The position numbers were made by a program, and so were the translations under genes. Shown here one piece after another: positions 1 through 7,652 of a DNA stretch of 33,560 bases. The DNA is from Humidesulfovibrio sp. (GTDB taxonomy: Bacteria > Desulfobacterota > Desulfovibrionia > Desulfovibrionales > Desulfovibrionaceae). Within the stretch, counting starts at the first letter, position 1. Each line of letters starts with the position of its first letter. The notes under the pieces were generated by a model, which saw only the letters and a program-made list of their open reading frames with translations, was not told where the DNA came from and did not search any database. The stretch lies in assembly GCF_030689645.1 (NCBI RefSeq), contig NZ_JAUYFU010000003.1, positions 1 through 33,560 on the forward strand, in the 5' to 3' direction.

Positions 1-231
1 CGTTCCGGGCAGAAAATGGTACAGAGGCTTCTTCTCCACCGGGTCCACGTTGAGGGCCGCAGGCAGACCGTAGACCAGGGTGACAAGCTCGCCGCCGCGA
101 TTCTCGCGCACGGCACAAATGCCGCGTCCGCCAGGCTTGATAACGCAGAAGTGGCTGCACAGGCGGCACTGCGCTACTCCGTTCTTGAGCGGCTTCCACA
201 GCCGGGCCGGGTAGAAAGCTGACAACGACAT
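1..231 (-). CDS. amrS: AmmeMemoRadiSam system radical SAM enzyme, 5' end only
   Basis: The reverse strand from the ATG at 229-231 gives 77 in-frame codons that run off the left edge, so only the N-terminus is present. It reads MSLSAFYPARLW, then a cysteine cluster C22-x2-C25-x3-C29 and C39, then LVYG and DPVEKKPLYHFLPG near residues 63-76. That block (cysteine-rich head, YG, DPxEKKPLYHFxPG) is the characteristic start of the PflA-like radical SAM protein of the AmmeMemoRadiSam system, which accompanies AMMECR1 and Memo proteins; its substrate is not established. A GGGTGAG-like ribosome site precedes the ATG. The catalytic CX3CX2C motif would lie outside the window. The gene is followed upstream (higher coordinates) by an AT-rich gene in the same orientation, with about 60 bp between them. 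Assignment rests on recognition of the family's N-terminal motif. Confidence 0.82.
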   Translation of the reverse strand, partial: MSLSAFYPARLWKPLKNGVAQCRLCSHFCVIKPGGRGICAVRENRGGELVTLVYGLPAALNVDPVEKKPLYHFLPGT

Positions 232-292
232 CGCTCACCCCACAATGCTGTAGCTCTCAAGGCGAAACAGAATGACAAGCCTGACAAACAAG

Positions 293-1087
293 CTACGATC
301 CGTCGCTATCTTCCTGAGCGCTAAACCTAGCAACTATGCTTGTTGCCAGAGGAATAACTTTCTTTGCGAACGCTTCAGAAATAGGGTCTGTACCATGCGC
401 TGCTTTATTTCTTGCCTCTCGCATTTGCTGTAGCCCTTGCATTAATTCTGGAGTCAGTACCTCAGAAATAGCCGAATTAGAAAACCAACGACCTTGGCTT
501 GTGCTAATCCCTTTGCTCAGCATAAATCTCAACGCAGAGACCTCAACGGCCTTAAATGCTTCGACGACTGCCAAATCATAATATCCAGTTCCCAACAATT
601 TATGTGCACGCTCAACAAACAACACCTCATCTTTTGAATACTTCTCAATAGTGGATTGAGCCTCACGGCTTCCAATCCTTCCCTGCATATAATACACAAC
701 ATAGAAAGAAGATGCGCCAACAATGACATTTAAAATAGCCAGGACAGTATTTATAGTTCTAACGTTGTCGATATACAAGTTCAAAGCGAATGAAGCAAAA
801 AACAAAACAACGTAGAGAATCGGAAGCACAATCGCTGCACCGTAAAACGAATTCCCGACAACAGATATAAACCGTGCACCTTTATCAGTCAGGAGTCGGA
901 ATCCAAATGCGTAGACAGAAATCGCAAACAATCCTGATACGCAGTAGTAAAGCTGAGAGACGCTAAGAAACCATTGAAAAAAAATGAAACCACTCTCACC
1001 AATGTGGCTCAGAATTGGATGGAATGAGAGCAAAACCGCTAGAAGTGCAACGGTAAAAGCAATCTTTTGTTTATCAAAATCCGTCAT
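293..1087 (-). CDS. Membrane protein with cytoplasmic HEPN-like domain
   Basis: This 264-residue protein has four hydrophobic segments (about residues 8-26, 34-63, 80-106 and 112-134) followed by a soluble helical tail of about 125 residues. In the tail, residues 160-187 look like HEPN helix 1-2 (repeated A/L/E pattern, GYYDLAVVEAFKAVE), and residues 224-232 read REARNKAAH, giving R226-N-x3-H231. This is the R-x4-H motif with a polar residue after Arg, as in catalytically competent HEPN ribonucleases. The gene is clearly AT-rich (roughly 40-45% GC in lines sampled by eye) and uses A/T-ending codons, unlike the GC-rich genes on both sides, which suggests acquisition. No nucleotidyltransferase (MNT) antitoxin or other partner is adjacent. 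Function is unknown; an RNA-cutting defence or stress role is inference from the motif alone. Start at 1085-1087 is the only ATG before the first TM helix. Confidence 0.75.
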   Translation of the reverse strand: MTDFDKQKIAFTVALLAVLLSFHPILSHIGESGFIFFQWFLSVSQLYYCVSGLFAISVYAFGFRLLTDKGARFISVVGNSFYGAAIVLPILYVVLFFASFALNLYIDNVRTINTVLAILNVIVGASSFYVVYYMQGRIGSREAQSTIEKYSKDEVLFVERAHKLLGTGYYDLAVVEAFKAVEVSALRFMLSKGISTSQGRWFSNSAISEVLTPELMQGLQQMREARNKAAHGTDPISEAFAKKVIPLATSIVARFSAQEDSDGS

Positions 1088-1101
1088 TTATACTACCATA
1101 C

Positions 1102-2166
1102 TCAGCCGAAGTTCAGGATGACCGAAAAGGCTCCAAAGCTGGCCCACACCGGGTCGCCCACCGCGAGGTTCAGGCGGCGCACGCTCTCATGGGTGATGAC
1201 CGCCGCCAGCATGGTGCCGTCGGAAAGCTGGGCCACCACCTCGGCGGCCACTTGGTCGCCCTGGGCCTCGCCCGTGAGGATGCGGCGCACTGTGGCCGGG
1301 TAGCGGTTGGCAGCGCTGGAGCGGGGCTCGTCCTCACCCGCAGAGATTTGCACCCAGGGGGCCTTGATATCTGCGGTGGCCAGCACGCCGGGCTTTATGC
1401 CCAGGCGGTCCACGCTCTCCCGCGTGACCACGCTGGTGACCTTGAACCCGCCCAGGCTGGTGATCTCCACGCTGGCCACCACCGGGCCCTCGACGACCTT
1501 GCTCACTGCGCCGAAGAAGCGGTTGCGCGCGCTGGTCTTGCGATGCTCTTCGCGCTTCAGGTAGGCCTCCACGATGTCGCTGGCCTCAATGTCGGAATAG
1601 TCGGAAAAGGCGGCGGTGAGGTCTGCCGACGAGTGGCCCAGCAGGCGCTGCACCACGGGCAGGGGCACATCCTGGCGCATGAGCTGGCGCGCGCGTGAGC
1701 GCCGCAGCACGCTGGGGCTGGCCAGCTCCCGCGGCAGGCCCGCAGCCTCGGCCCGCTCGTAGAACTTGCGCCGCACATGGCCCTGGTCCATGTCGAAGAG
1801 ACGCGCTGCGCCGGGCGCAAGGCCCAGGTCGGCCAGCGCCTCGCGCAGGGCCTGCGCCACATCCGCTGGCAGGGGCACCTCGCGGCCATCCTGCCCGTTG
1901 CGGCCAAAGCGGGCCGTGGGGCGCTCGCTGTCCAGGTCCAGGTCGCGGGTGGGGTCAAGGCCCAGCACCTCGCCCAGCCTCGCCCCAGTGGAGCGCAGCA
2001 GCAGAAAGATGAGCCAAAGCCGACGACGCGAAGCCTGATCCGCCTTGCGGCGAGAGGCGTCCATCCAGGAACGGAAGGACTGCTCAAGGGCCGCAACCTG
2101 CGCTTCGTCGAGGCTGCGCGCCTCGGCCAGGGCCGGAGCGGATGAGGAATCTTCAGGCATCGTCAT
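1102..2166 (-). CDS. tunR: TunR-type tungstate/molybdate-responsive regulator (inactive tyrosine recombinase + two TOBE domains)
   Basis: The 354-residue product has a tyrosine-recombinase fold (about residues 20-205: GARLGEVLGL, SVLRRSRARQL, LGHSS) followed by two TOBE/Mop-like repeats (about 214-276 and 287-352). Key recombinase residues are partly kept (R63, R155, H178), but the first His of the HxxR box is S152 and the nucleophilic Tyr position (nine after H178) is F187, so strand cleavage is not expected. This architecture is that of the TunR family of sulfate-reducing deltaproteobacteria, in which a XerC/D-like domain binds DNA and TOBE domains sense tungstate/molybdate. One TunR group is known to repress TSUP permease genes, and a TSUP gene is divergently placed 246 bp away here. 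Start could be the ATG at 2166 or the second Met at 2160; the ribosome site (GAGAG) is weak. It is unlikely to be a mobile-element integrase. Confidence 0.87.
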   Translation of the reverse strand: MTMPEDSSSAPALAEARSLDEAQVAALEQSFRSWMDASRRKADQASRRRLWLIFLLLRSTGARLGEVLGLDPTRDLDLDSERPTARFGRNGQDGREVPLPADVAQALREALADLGLAPGAARLFDMDQGHVRRKFYERAEAAGLPRELASPSVLRRSRARQLMRQDVPLPVVQRLLGHSSADLTAAFSDYSDIEASDIVEAYLKREEHRKTSARNRFFGAVSKVVEGPVVASVEITSLGGFKVTSVVTRESVDRLGIKPGVLATADIKAPWVQISAGEDEPRSSAANRYPATVRRILTGEAQGDQVAAEVVAQLSDGTMLAAVITHESVRRLNLAVGDPVWASFGAFSVILNFG

Positions 2167-2286
2167 GGCTCTCGCTGGGTTATGAGATTCAGGAACTGCA
2201 GAACATTAGGGCGAAACAACGCTCCTGCCAAGTCCCGAAACGACCAAAGTGCTCGCAAGAAAACTCGCACACCTCGCCAAATAATG

Positions 2287-2325
2287 CGTGACAAATATTT
2301 CAGGCGCAATTATTCTTCAGTCACG
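2287..2325 (+). promoter_or_regulatory. Candidate promoter of TSUP gene overlapped by CGTGAC inverted repeat (possible TunR operator)
   Basis: In the 246-bp tunR/TSUP divergent space, CGTGAC at 2287-2292 is mirrored by GTCACG at 2320-2325. A sigma-70-like promoter lies inside: -35 GTGACA (2288-2293), 17-bp spacer, -10 TATTCT (2311-2316). The left arm therefore overlaps the -35 and the right arm sits around the expected transcription start, an arrangement typical of repression. A third half-site, CGTGAT, is at 2340-2345. I cannot confirm that this matches the published 30-bp TunR motif. Confidence 0.42.
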
Positions 2326-2412
2326 AAAATATATGAACGCGTGATAGCAACGCAAGCAAAATTCCCCAACCCGTCGCGGCGCACGCCGCCCGGCATTCCG
2401 CAGGAGGCCGCC

Positions 2413-3372
2413 ATGCTCTTCGAGGTCGCAGGCATTGAGGTGCAGCCCTGGGTGCCCCCGCTGGTGTCCCTGGTCATTTCGTTCTTCACCTCCATGGGGG
2501 GAGTCTCCGGGGCGTTCCTGCTCCTGCCCTTTCAGATGAGCGTGCTAGGGTATGTGAACCCCTCGGTGAGCTCAACCAACCAGTTCTACAACATCGTGGC
2601 CATCCCCAGCGGCGTGTGGCGCTTCATCCGCGAGGGGCGCATGGTCTGGCCGCTGACCTGGGTGGTCATTGTGGGCACCCTGCCCGGCGTGTTCATCGGG
2701 GCCTTCCTGCGGGTGCAATACCTGCCCGACGCAAAGAATTTCAAGCTCTTCGTGGCCTGCGTGCTTTTGTACATCGGCGTGCGCATGGTGCGCGACCTCA
2801 TCAAGCAGATGAAGGGGCAGGCGGGCGGCGCCAAGGCGGCGGAGGAGCGCTTCCAGGCGCAGGTGGCGCGCTTCCGCGAGATGGCCAAGAACAAGGAGGC
2901 CCATGGCGAGAAGCTGGCAGCAGTGCGTGTGGTGCGCTTCACCAGCACCCGCATCGCTTATGAGTTCTACGGCGAGACCTACGACGTCTCCACCTGGGGC
3001 ATCCTCTCCCTGTCCTTCATTGTGGGCATCATCGGCGGCACGTACGGCATCGGGGGCGGCGCAATCATCGCGCCCTTCTTTGTGTCGTTCTTCGGCCTTC
3101 CGGTCTACACCGTGGCCGGCGCGGCCCTCATGGGCACCTTCATCACCTCCGTGGCCGGGGTGTGCTTCTACCAGTTGATCGCGCCCTTCTACCCCACCAT
3201 GTCCGTTGCCCCCGACTGGATGCTGGGCTTCCTGTTCGGCATCGGCGGCATGGCGGGCATGTACCTGGGCGCGCGCTGCCAGAAGTTCGTTCCCGCCCGG
3301 TACATCAAGTGGATGCTTTCGGGCCTTCTGGTGTTCCTGGCTGTGAAGTACGTGACAGACTACCTGCGTTGA
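2413..3372 (+). CDS. TSUP (TauE/SafE) family permease, probable oxyanion transporter
   Basis: A 319-residue integral membrane protein of the TSUP/TauE-SafE family. Two hydrophobic halves each begin with the family's glycine-rich signature: residues about 16-45 (ISFFTSMGGVSGAFLLLPF) and about 198-225 (GIIGGTYGIGGGAIIAPF). Seven to eight TM segments are visible, separated by a long hydrophilic middle loop of about 65 residues (around 127-190) that is unusually large for the family. I chose ATG 2413 because AGGAGG at 2402-2407 is well spaced and the protein starts directly before TM1. The open frame continues back to 2182, but that part is low-complexity, basic and crosses the promoter. Family members export or import sulfonates, sulfite or other oxyanions. 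Being divergent from tunR, tungstate/molybdate homeostasis (likely efflux or leak control) is the best inference. A strong terminator follows. Confidence 0.88.
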   Translation: MLFEVAGIEVQPWVPPLVSLVISFFTSMGGVSGAFLLLPFQMSVLGYVNPSVSSTNQFYNIVAIPSGVWRFIREGRMVWPLTWVVIVGTLPGVFIGAFLRVQYLPDAKNFKLFVACVLLYIGVRMVRDLIKQMKGQAGGAKAAEERFQAQVARFREMAKNKEAHGEKLAAVRVVRFTSTRIAYEFYGETYDVSTWGILSLSFIVGIIGGTYGIGGGAIIAPFFVSFFGLPVYTVAGAALMGTFITSVAGVCFYQLIAPFYPTMSVAPDWMLGFLFGIGGMAGMYLGARCQKFVPARYIKWMLSGLLVFLAVKYVTDYLR

Positions 3373-3460
3373 CACGCTTAAAAGGGAGACGCGCAAGCTT
3401 CTGCCTGCGACACGCGGGTGCGCCACACATCCCGCTGGCCGCAAAACTCGTCTCCCTCCT

Positions 3461-3505
3461 GGGAGCCCCAGCCTACCGCACGAACCGGGCTGGGGCTCCC
3501 CTTTT
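3461..3505 (+). terminator. Rho-independent terminator after TSUP gene
   Basis: A perfect 13-bp stem, GGGAGCCCCAGCC (3461-3473) with GGCTGGGGCTCCC (3488-3500), has a 14-nt loop and is followed by CTTTT. It lies 89 bp after the permease stop codon and separates that gene from the secreted protein downstream. Confidence 0.85.
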
Positions 3506-3567
3506 GCCCCCTTGCCTCCGCCGCCGCCCTGCCCTAGCATGAGGCATAGCCCTTTACCGGAGGCCCC

Positions 3568-4188
3568 GTGCGCCGACTCCTCGCCTGCCTGATCTTCTCC
3601 CTGTGTCTGGCCGCCGCCCCAGCCAGCGCCGAGCCCGCCGCCCCCTTGCGCGTGCAGCCAGGTGATCAGGCTGTGCCGGGAGACGCCTCCTGGCCCCTTG
3701 GCGCACGCTTTGAAAACGGGGCGCGCCTTACCGTAAGCGCCGATGACGCCACGCCCGGCGGCTTCCGCATCGATATCGCCCCGCCGCCCAACCAAAAGCC
3801 AGGCCCAACGCGCGCCTGCCTTGGCCTCGCAAGCACAACGCGGCGCGACCTCTACAAAACCCGCGCCGTGGAGTTCCGCATCAAGGCGTCGCGGGCCGTG
3901 GCCGGAATCCTGGTGGTCACCAGCTCCAACACCCAGGACAACAATGCGCGGGACCGCTTCTTCGGCAGCTTCGTCATCGGCGAAGAATGGAAAACGCTGC
4001 GGCTGCCTTACGGCGCTCTGGCCCCGCTGACCGGGTGGGACACCGAGGCTCAGCGCCTGGGCCTGCGGCCCGGCGATCTGGTGCTTCGTCCAGACAGCGT
4101 GGAGGATCTCTGCATCGGCGCGGAAGCGGGCCGGCTGCCGGAAGGCCCGCTCAGCATCAATATCGACGGCCTGCGCTTCGTGCGCTAA
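3568..4188 (+). CDS. Secreted hypothetical protein, beta-rich (carbohydrate-binding-like fold possible)
   Basis: GTG start at 3568 with CGGAGG about 5 bases upstream. The 206-residue product begins with a clean Sec signal peptide (RR, hydrophobic core LLACLIFSLCLAAA, cleavage likely after PASA near residue 21). The mature part has alternating beta-strand patterns and a segment resembling the CIA30/CBM-type jelly roll: VEFRIKASR, WKTLRLPYGAL, and a terminal INIDGLRFVR. The final strand of the form I-x-I-D-x-hydrophobic is common in such domains. No catalytic motif is seen. It stands alone between the TSUP terminator and a convergent SUMF1-fold gene 23 bp away. I do not recognise a specific family; extracellular or periplasmic ligand binding is a weak inference. 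Confidence 0.75.
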   Translation: MRRLLACLIFSLCLAAAPASAEPAAPLRVQPGDQAVPGDASWPLGARFENGARLTVSADDATPGGFRIDIAPPPNQKPGPTRACLGLASTTRRDLYKTRAVEFRIKASRAVAGILVVTSSNTQDNNARDRFFGSFVIGEEWKTLRLPYGALAPLTGWDTEAQRLGLRPGDLVLRPDSVEDLCIGAEAGRLPEGPLSINIDGLRFVR

Positions 4189-4211
4189 CCCAGGTTTCCT
4201 GGCTTTCGCTC

Positions 4212-4985
4212 CTAAGGGTTCGGCCCCATGCGCACCAGCCGCATGCCTGTGCTGGCAGGCTTGCAGCGGTCAGACTGGTAGCAACGGAAGGTGCAGCGCA
4301 CGCAATTCGCCTCGCCGCCCCACCAACCGCCACGCGCCACGCGGCCCCAGCCCGTGGTCTGCACCGGGTTGTTTCGGCCATGCCGAGCGTAGGCGTCCTT
4401 CTCGTACATGTCCTCCACCCACTGGTATACGTTGCCGCTCATGTCATACAGCCCCAGGCCATTTGGCTCACGCAGGCCCACGGGATGCGTGGAGCCCTGG
4501 CTGTTGGCCCGGTACCAAGCCACTTTGGCGGCATCGGCCCCTCCAGCGAACATCTCATGCTTGCCCCCGCTGCGGCAGGCGTACTCCCACTCGGCCTCGG
4601 TGGGGAGGCGATAGCGCTCCGCACCCTTGGACAGGGCCGAAAGCCGTGCCGCAAATCGCTTGGCGTCATCCCAGGAGATGGAGTCCACCGGGTGCCTGTC
4701 GTCAGCTTTGAACTTCGAAGGATTGTCGCCCAGCACCTTGGTCCACTGAGCTTGGGTCACCGCATGCTTGCCCAGCCAGAACCCGTCGACACAAACCTCG
4801 TGCACCGGTTTTTCGTCGGAATCGGCAACGCCAAAGGTGTCGCCCATTTTGAAACAACCTTGAGGCACCCACACGAACTCCATGTCCGTCGCCGGGTCAG
4901 TCCACGCTGGCTGCCGAGCCTGAGCAGACAAGACCGACACAGCCAGAAGCACCGCCGAAAGCCCCAGGCAATACAAGCTGCGCAT
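4212..4985 (-). CDS. Secreted SUMF1/formylglycine-generating-enzyme-fold protein
   Basis: The protein is 257 residues when started at ATG 4983-4985, which follows GGGAGGG and gives a signal peptide (MRSLYCLGLSAVLLAVSVLS, cleavage after AQA). The mature part follows the FGE-sulfatase (SUMF1) pattern in order: FVWVPQGCFKMGD, KPVHEVCVDGFWLGKHAVTQ, HPVDSISWDDAKRFAARLS, RLPTEAEWEYACR, GLGLYDMSGNVYQWVED, RVARGGWWGG, and a terminal GMRLVR. These are diagnostic of the fold. It has several cysteines near the C-terminus, but I cannot align them with confidence to the two copper-binding cysteines of true formylglycine-generating enzymes, and no sulfatase is nearby. It may therefore be a non-catalytic or differently active family member. 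An in-frame ATG at 5081 exists but would spoil the signal peptide. Confidence 0.88.
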   Translation of the reverse strand: MRSLYCLGLSAVLLAVSVLSAQARQPAWTDPATDMEFVWVPQGCFKMGDTFGVADSDEKPVHEVCVDGFWLGKHAVTQAQWTKVLGDNPSKFKADDRHPVDSISWDDAKRFAARLSALSKGAERYRLPTEAEWEYACRSGGKHEMFAGGADAAKVAWYRANSQGSTHPVGLREPNGLGLYDMSGNVYQWVEDMYEKDAYARHGRNNPVQTTGWGRVARGGWWGGEANCVRCTFRCYQSDRCKPASTGMRLVRMGPNP

Positions 4986-5068
4986 CGCACCCTCCCTTGG
5001 ATATAAAACTCTAATGCCACCTCTCTCCATTGTCCTGTATCGCAAAGTAATCCAGGTGACAATGCTCT

Positions 5069-5086
5069 TTAAAATGACCATTTTAA
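5069..5086. promoter_or_regulatory. Perfect 18-bp inverted repeat upstream of SUMF1-fold gene
   Basis: TTAAAATG (5069-5076), two bases, CATTTTAA (5079-5086). It lies just upstream (minus-strand sense) of a candidate -35 TTGTCA at 5062-5057, where an activator would bind. The binding protein is unknown. Confidence 0.4.
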
Positions 5087-5418
5087 GTATGATTTACCCA
5101 GCTCACGACAACACTTCAGCATGAAGCAAGCGCAAAATACAACATAAGCCTTTACACATAGAACAAATAAACGACGACTCTCCTTGTATGCATTAAAACA
5201 GCAACTACGACCCAATGCCTCCAGGGGGAACAGGTGAATTCCGCCTCCTCAACACCAAGCCGAACTCACCTCTGAGCACGGTGCATGACATTTGCCGACG
5301 ACCAGCCGCGAACAAGTCGAAATCACGGCGCTTGGCCCGCATCGCAACCAACCAAACTCTATCAATTCCTACCTTGCCCTCCCGAACCAAAACCGTTAGC
5401 GTTTACGATCTACAGCGC

Positions 5419-5445
5419 TAATGAGATCCCTGGTTCAGCCGATAC
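5419..5445 (+). promoter_or_regulatory. Candidate sigma-28 (FliA) promoter of the MCP gene
   Basis: TAAT (5419-5422), 15 bases, GCCGATAC (5438-5445) matches the flagellar sigma-28 consensus TAAA-N15-GCCGATAA at 3 of 4 and 7 of 8 positions. Its predicted start would leave a leader of about 65 nt before the MCP ATG at 5518, which suits a chemotaxis gene. Confidence 0.5.
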
Positions 5446-5517
5446 ACACTCTATGCCTTAAGAACGCCTCCCCCGGGCGCGCTTTCTGCGAAAAGCCGTA
5501 CTCAATGAGGAGCCGCC

Positions 5518-7371
5518 ATGCTGCGCGACACTGTCCTGAACGCCAAGACCTCCGTAAAACTCTACTCCCTTTTCGGGTGCATAATCGCCCTGTTCGTGGG
5601 GGCCGTATTCTTCGTCTTCCTCCCATACTACGAAAACGACCTCCTCAAAAGCCGGCGCGACAGCCTCACCGACACCATCGACCTGGCCTCCAGCCTTGTG
5701 GCCGAGTACGAAACGCGGGTGCAAAAAGGCGAGTTCTCGCCCGAAGAAGCCAGGAAACGCGCCGCCACCCGCCTGCGCAACATGCGTTACGGCAACAACG
5801 AATATTTCTTCATCACCGACAGCACACGCCCCTTCCCCACCACCATCATGCACCCAACTGTGCCCGCCCTTGAAGGCAAGGTTCTGGACGACGCGAAGTT
5901 CAACAAGGCCACGCAATTCTGGCTGAGCGACGACATGAACGCCCCTGCCCAGGACTTCCCCGGCGGCAACAAGAACCTGTTCCAGGCCTTTGCGGAGGTG
6001 TGCGAAAAGTCCGGCCAGGGCTTCGTCGGCTACGCCTGGCCCAAGCCCAAGAAAGAGGGCGGCGTCACGGCCGAGTCCTACCCCAAGATATCCTTTGTGC
6101 GGGAGTTCAAGCCCTGGGGCTGGATCATCGGCACCGGACTCTACGTGGACGACATCCACGCCAAGGTGGTGACCCTGCGCACCTGGCTCGCCGGAATCAT
6201 GGGAGCTCTCGTGCTGGTCATCGGCGGCATAGTCTTCCTGCTCGTGCGCATGATCTCGCGCCCCATCTCCAGTCTGTGCGTGGTGGCCGGAGACATCGCC
6301 GGAGGCAATCTGAACGCCCGCGCCAATGAGGCCTTCCACGGCGAAATGGGCACCCTGCAACAGGCCATGGACCAGATGGTGGCGACCTTGCGCGACAAGA
6401 TCGGCGAGGCGGAAAAAAGCATGCGGCAAGCCGAGGAAGAGGCCCAGGTGGCCCGCACCGCAACCGAAGAAGCCGACGCAGCCAAGCATCGCGCCGCCCA
6501 GGCCACCCGCGAAGGACTGCTCCAGGCCGCAGCCAAGCTGCGCGACGTGAGCCAGTCCATCGGCCAGGTGAGCCGCGACATTTCCGGTCGCATCGACACC
6601 TCGCGCCGGGGCTCGGATTTCCAGAAGGACCGCCTGGCCGAGACGGCCACAGCCATGGAAGAGATGAACGCCACAGTGCTGGCCGTGGCCAGCAGCGCAG
6701 GACAGGCGGCGGAGGCAGCCGACCAGGCCAAGCAAAAGGCCCAGTTGGGCGCAGGCGTGGTGCACAGCCTGGTGCTGGCCATCCAGGATGTCTCGGTCCA
6801 GGCCCAGGGCCTCAAAACCAACATGGCCCAGCTTGGCAAGCAGGCCGACGGCATCGGCCAGGTCATGGGCGTCATCAACGACATCGCGGACCAGACGAAC
6901 CTGCTGGCCCTCAATGCCGCCATCGAAGCTGCGCGGGCGGGCGACGCCGGGCGCGGCTTCGCTGTCGTGGCCGATGAGGTGCGCAAGCTGGCCGAGAAGA
7001 CCATGACCGCCACCCGTGAGGTTGCGCAGGCCATAGGCGGCATCCAGCAAGGCACGCGCGACAACGTCAAGAGCGTGGATTTGGCAGTGGCGCGCATTGA
7101 TGAAGCCACCGGGCTTGCCAAGGACTCCGGCGAAGCCCTCACGGGCATCGTGGCCCTGGTGGAGAGCTCCTCCACCCAGGTGCGCTCCATCGCCGCCGCC
7201 AGCGGCGAGCAGTCCACCGCAAGCGAAGAGATCAACCGCTCCCTCGACGACATCAACCGCACCGCCTCCGAAACAGCAGAGGCCATGAGCGAAGCCGTGG
7301 ACGCCGTCACCAGCCTGCTGGCCCAGGCCGAGAACCTGCTGGCCCTGATGCGCGAGCTGGAGAGCGCCTAA
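5518..7371 (+). CDS. Methyl-accepting chemotaxis protein with periplasmic Cache domain
   Basis: A 617-residue transducer. Order: TM1 about 15-37; periplasmic single-Cache domain about 40-210, with the typical NNEYFFITD strand and a terminal block [16 protein letters not shown]2 about 220-243; HAMP ([20 protein letters not shown]); then a long coiled signalling domain. The conserved hairpin tip runs from about residue 458 ([21 protein letters not shown], then [18 protein letters not shown]), so CheA/CheW coupling is expected. No CheR-tethering pentapeptide is seen at the C-terminus (ends ELESA). A GAGGAG site precedes ATG 5518. The ligand is unknown; such Cache domains commonly bind small organic acids. 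No che gene is adjacent, so it is an orphan receptor. It ends at a strong terminator shared with the convergent gene. Confidence 0.95.
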   Translation: MLRDTVLNAKTSVKLYSLFGCIIALFVGAVFFVFLPYYENDLLKSRRDSLTDTIDLASSLVAEYETRVQKGEFSPEEARKRAATRLRNMRYGNNEYFFITDSTRPFPTTIMHPTVPALEGKVLDDAKFNKATQFWLSDDMNAPAQDFPGGNKNLFQAFAEVCEKSGQGFVGYAWPKPKKEGGVTAESYPKISFVREFKPWGWIIGTGLYVDDIHAKVVTLRTWLAGIMGALVLVIGGIVFLLVRMISRPISSLCVVAGDIAGGNLNARANEAFHGEMGTLQQAMDQMVATLRDKIGEAEKSMRQAEEEAQVARTATEEADAAKHRAAQATREGLLQAAAKLRDVSQSIGQVSRDISGRIDTSRRGSDFQKDRLAETATAMEEMNATVLAVASSAGQAAEAADQAKQKAQLGAGVVHSLVLAIQDVSVQAQGLKTNMAQLGKQADGIGQVMGVINDIADQTNLLALNAAIEAARAGDAGRGFAVVADEVRKLAEKTMTATREVAQAIGGIQQGTRDNVKSVDLAVARIDEATGLAKDSGEALTGIVALVESSSTQVRSIAAASGEQSTASEEINRSLDDINRTASETAEAMSEAVDAVTSLLAQAENLLALMRELESA

Positions 7372-7404
7372 CTTCGCAGGCCCGCCCGGCACCGAAACTG
7401 CACA

Positions 7405-7436
7405 AAAAAGCCCCCGGAGCTATCCGGGGGCTTTTT
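7405..7436. terminator. Bidirectional terminator between MCP and GGDEF-EAL genes
   Basis: AGCCCCCGGA (7409-7418), loop GCTA, TCCGGGGGCT (7423-7432), flanked by A-run on the left and T-run on the right, so it can work on both strands. It sits 33 bp after the MCP stop and about 220 bp beyond the stop of the minus-strand gene. Confidence 0.9.
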
Positions 7437-7652
7437 CATGTGCCGCAGGCAGGGGGAACCGAAGCGCCCTGCCCTGGGCCGAAAGTCACGGGGAAGCGCC
7501 TGCGGTCATCCAGCTTGGGCTGGGGCATTGGTCCAGCACCCTGCCCAGGCCCCTCAGGGCCACTCAGTCCTTGTCCGCCCCCCCCGATCCGACTGCACAG
7601 GCGCAGCCTTCGAGCCATAGAGAGGGATCAGCTCCCCTTTTGCGTTTGCGGC

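Larger units (their letters stand above)
4986..5517. other. 532-bp AT-richer intergenic region, no convincing gene
   Basis: Between the divergent SUMF1-fold and MCP genes I see no protein with recognisable features. Two short open frames (5215-5421 plus, 5205-5390 minus) lack ribosome sites and family resemblance. The region holds a candidate minus-strand promoter, TTGTCA-N17-TACAGG (5062 down to 5034), an 18-bp perfect inverted repeat (5069-5086), and a sigma-28-like promoter (5419-5445). The stretch 5087-5400 contains nothing I can name. Confidence 0.5.

Noticed and set aside
1102-2166. Phage integrase marking a mobile element or attachment site
   Set aside because: The recombinase domain lacks the Tyr nucleophile, carries TOBE domains and lies beside a TSUP gene, matching a TunR regulator. 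No tRNA, direct repeats or other phage genes are nearby.
2182-2412. N-terminal extension of the TSUP permease from ATG 2182
   Set aside because: The extension is basic, without family resemblance, covers the promoter region, and ATG 2413 has an ideal ribosome site directly before the first TM helix.
5205-5421. Small genes on either strand in the gap before the MCP
   Set aside because: No ribosome sites, mutually overlapping frames and no recognisable sequence.
5458-7392. Long minus-strand open frame across the MCP gene (644 codons)
   Set aside because: It is antisense to a complete MCP, is His/Gly/Ala-rich in the way typical of GC-rich antisense frames, and has no domain.
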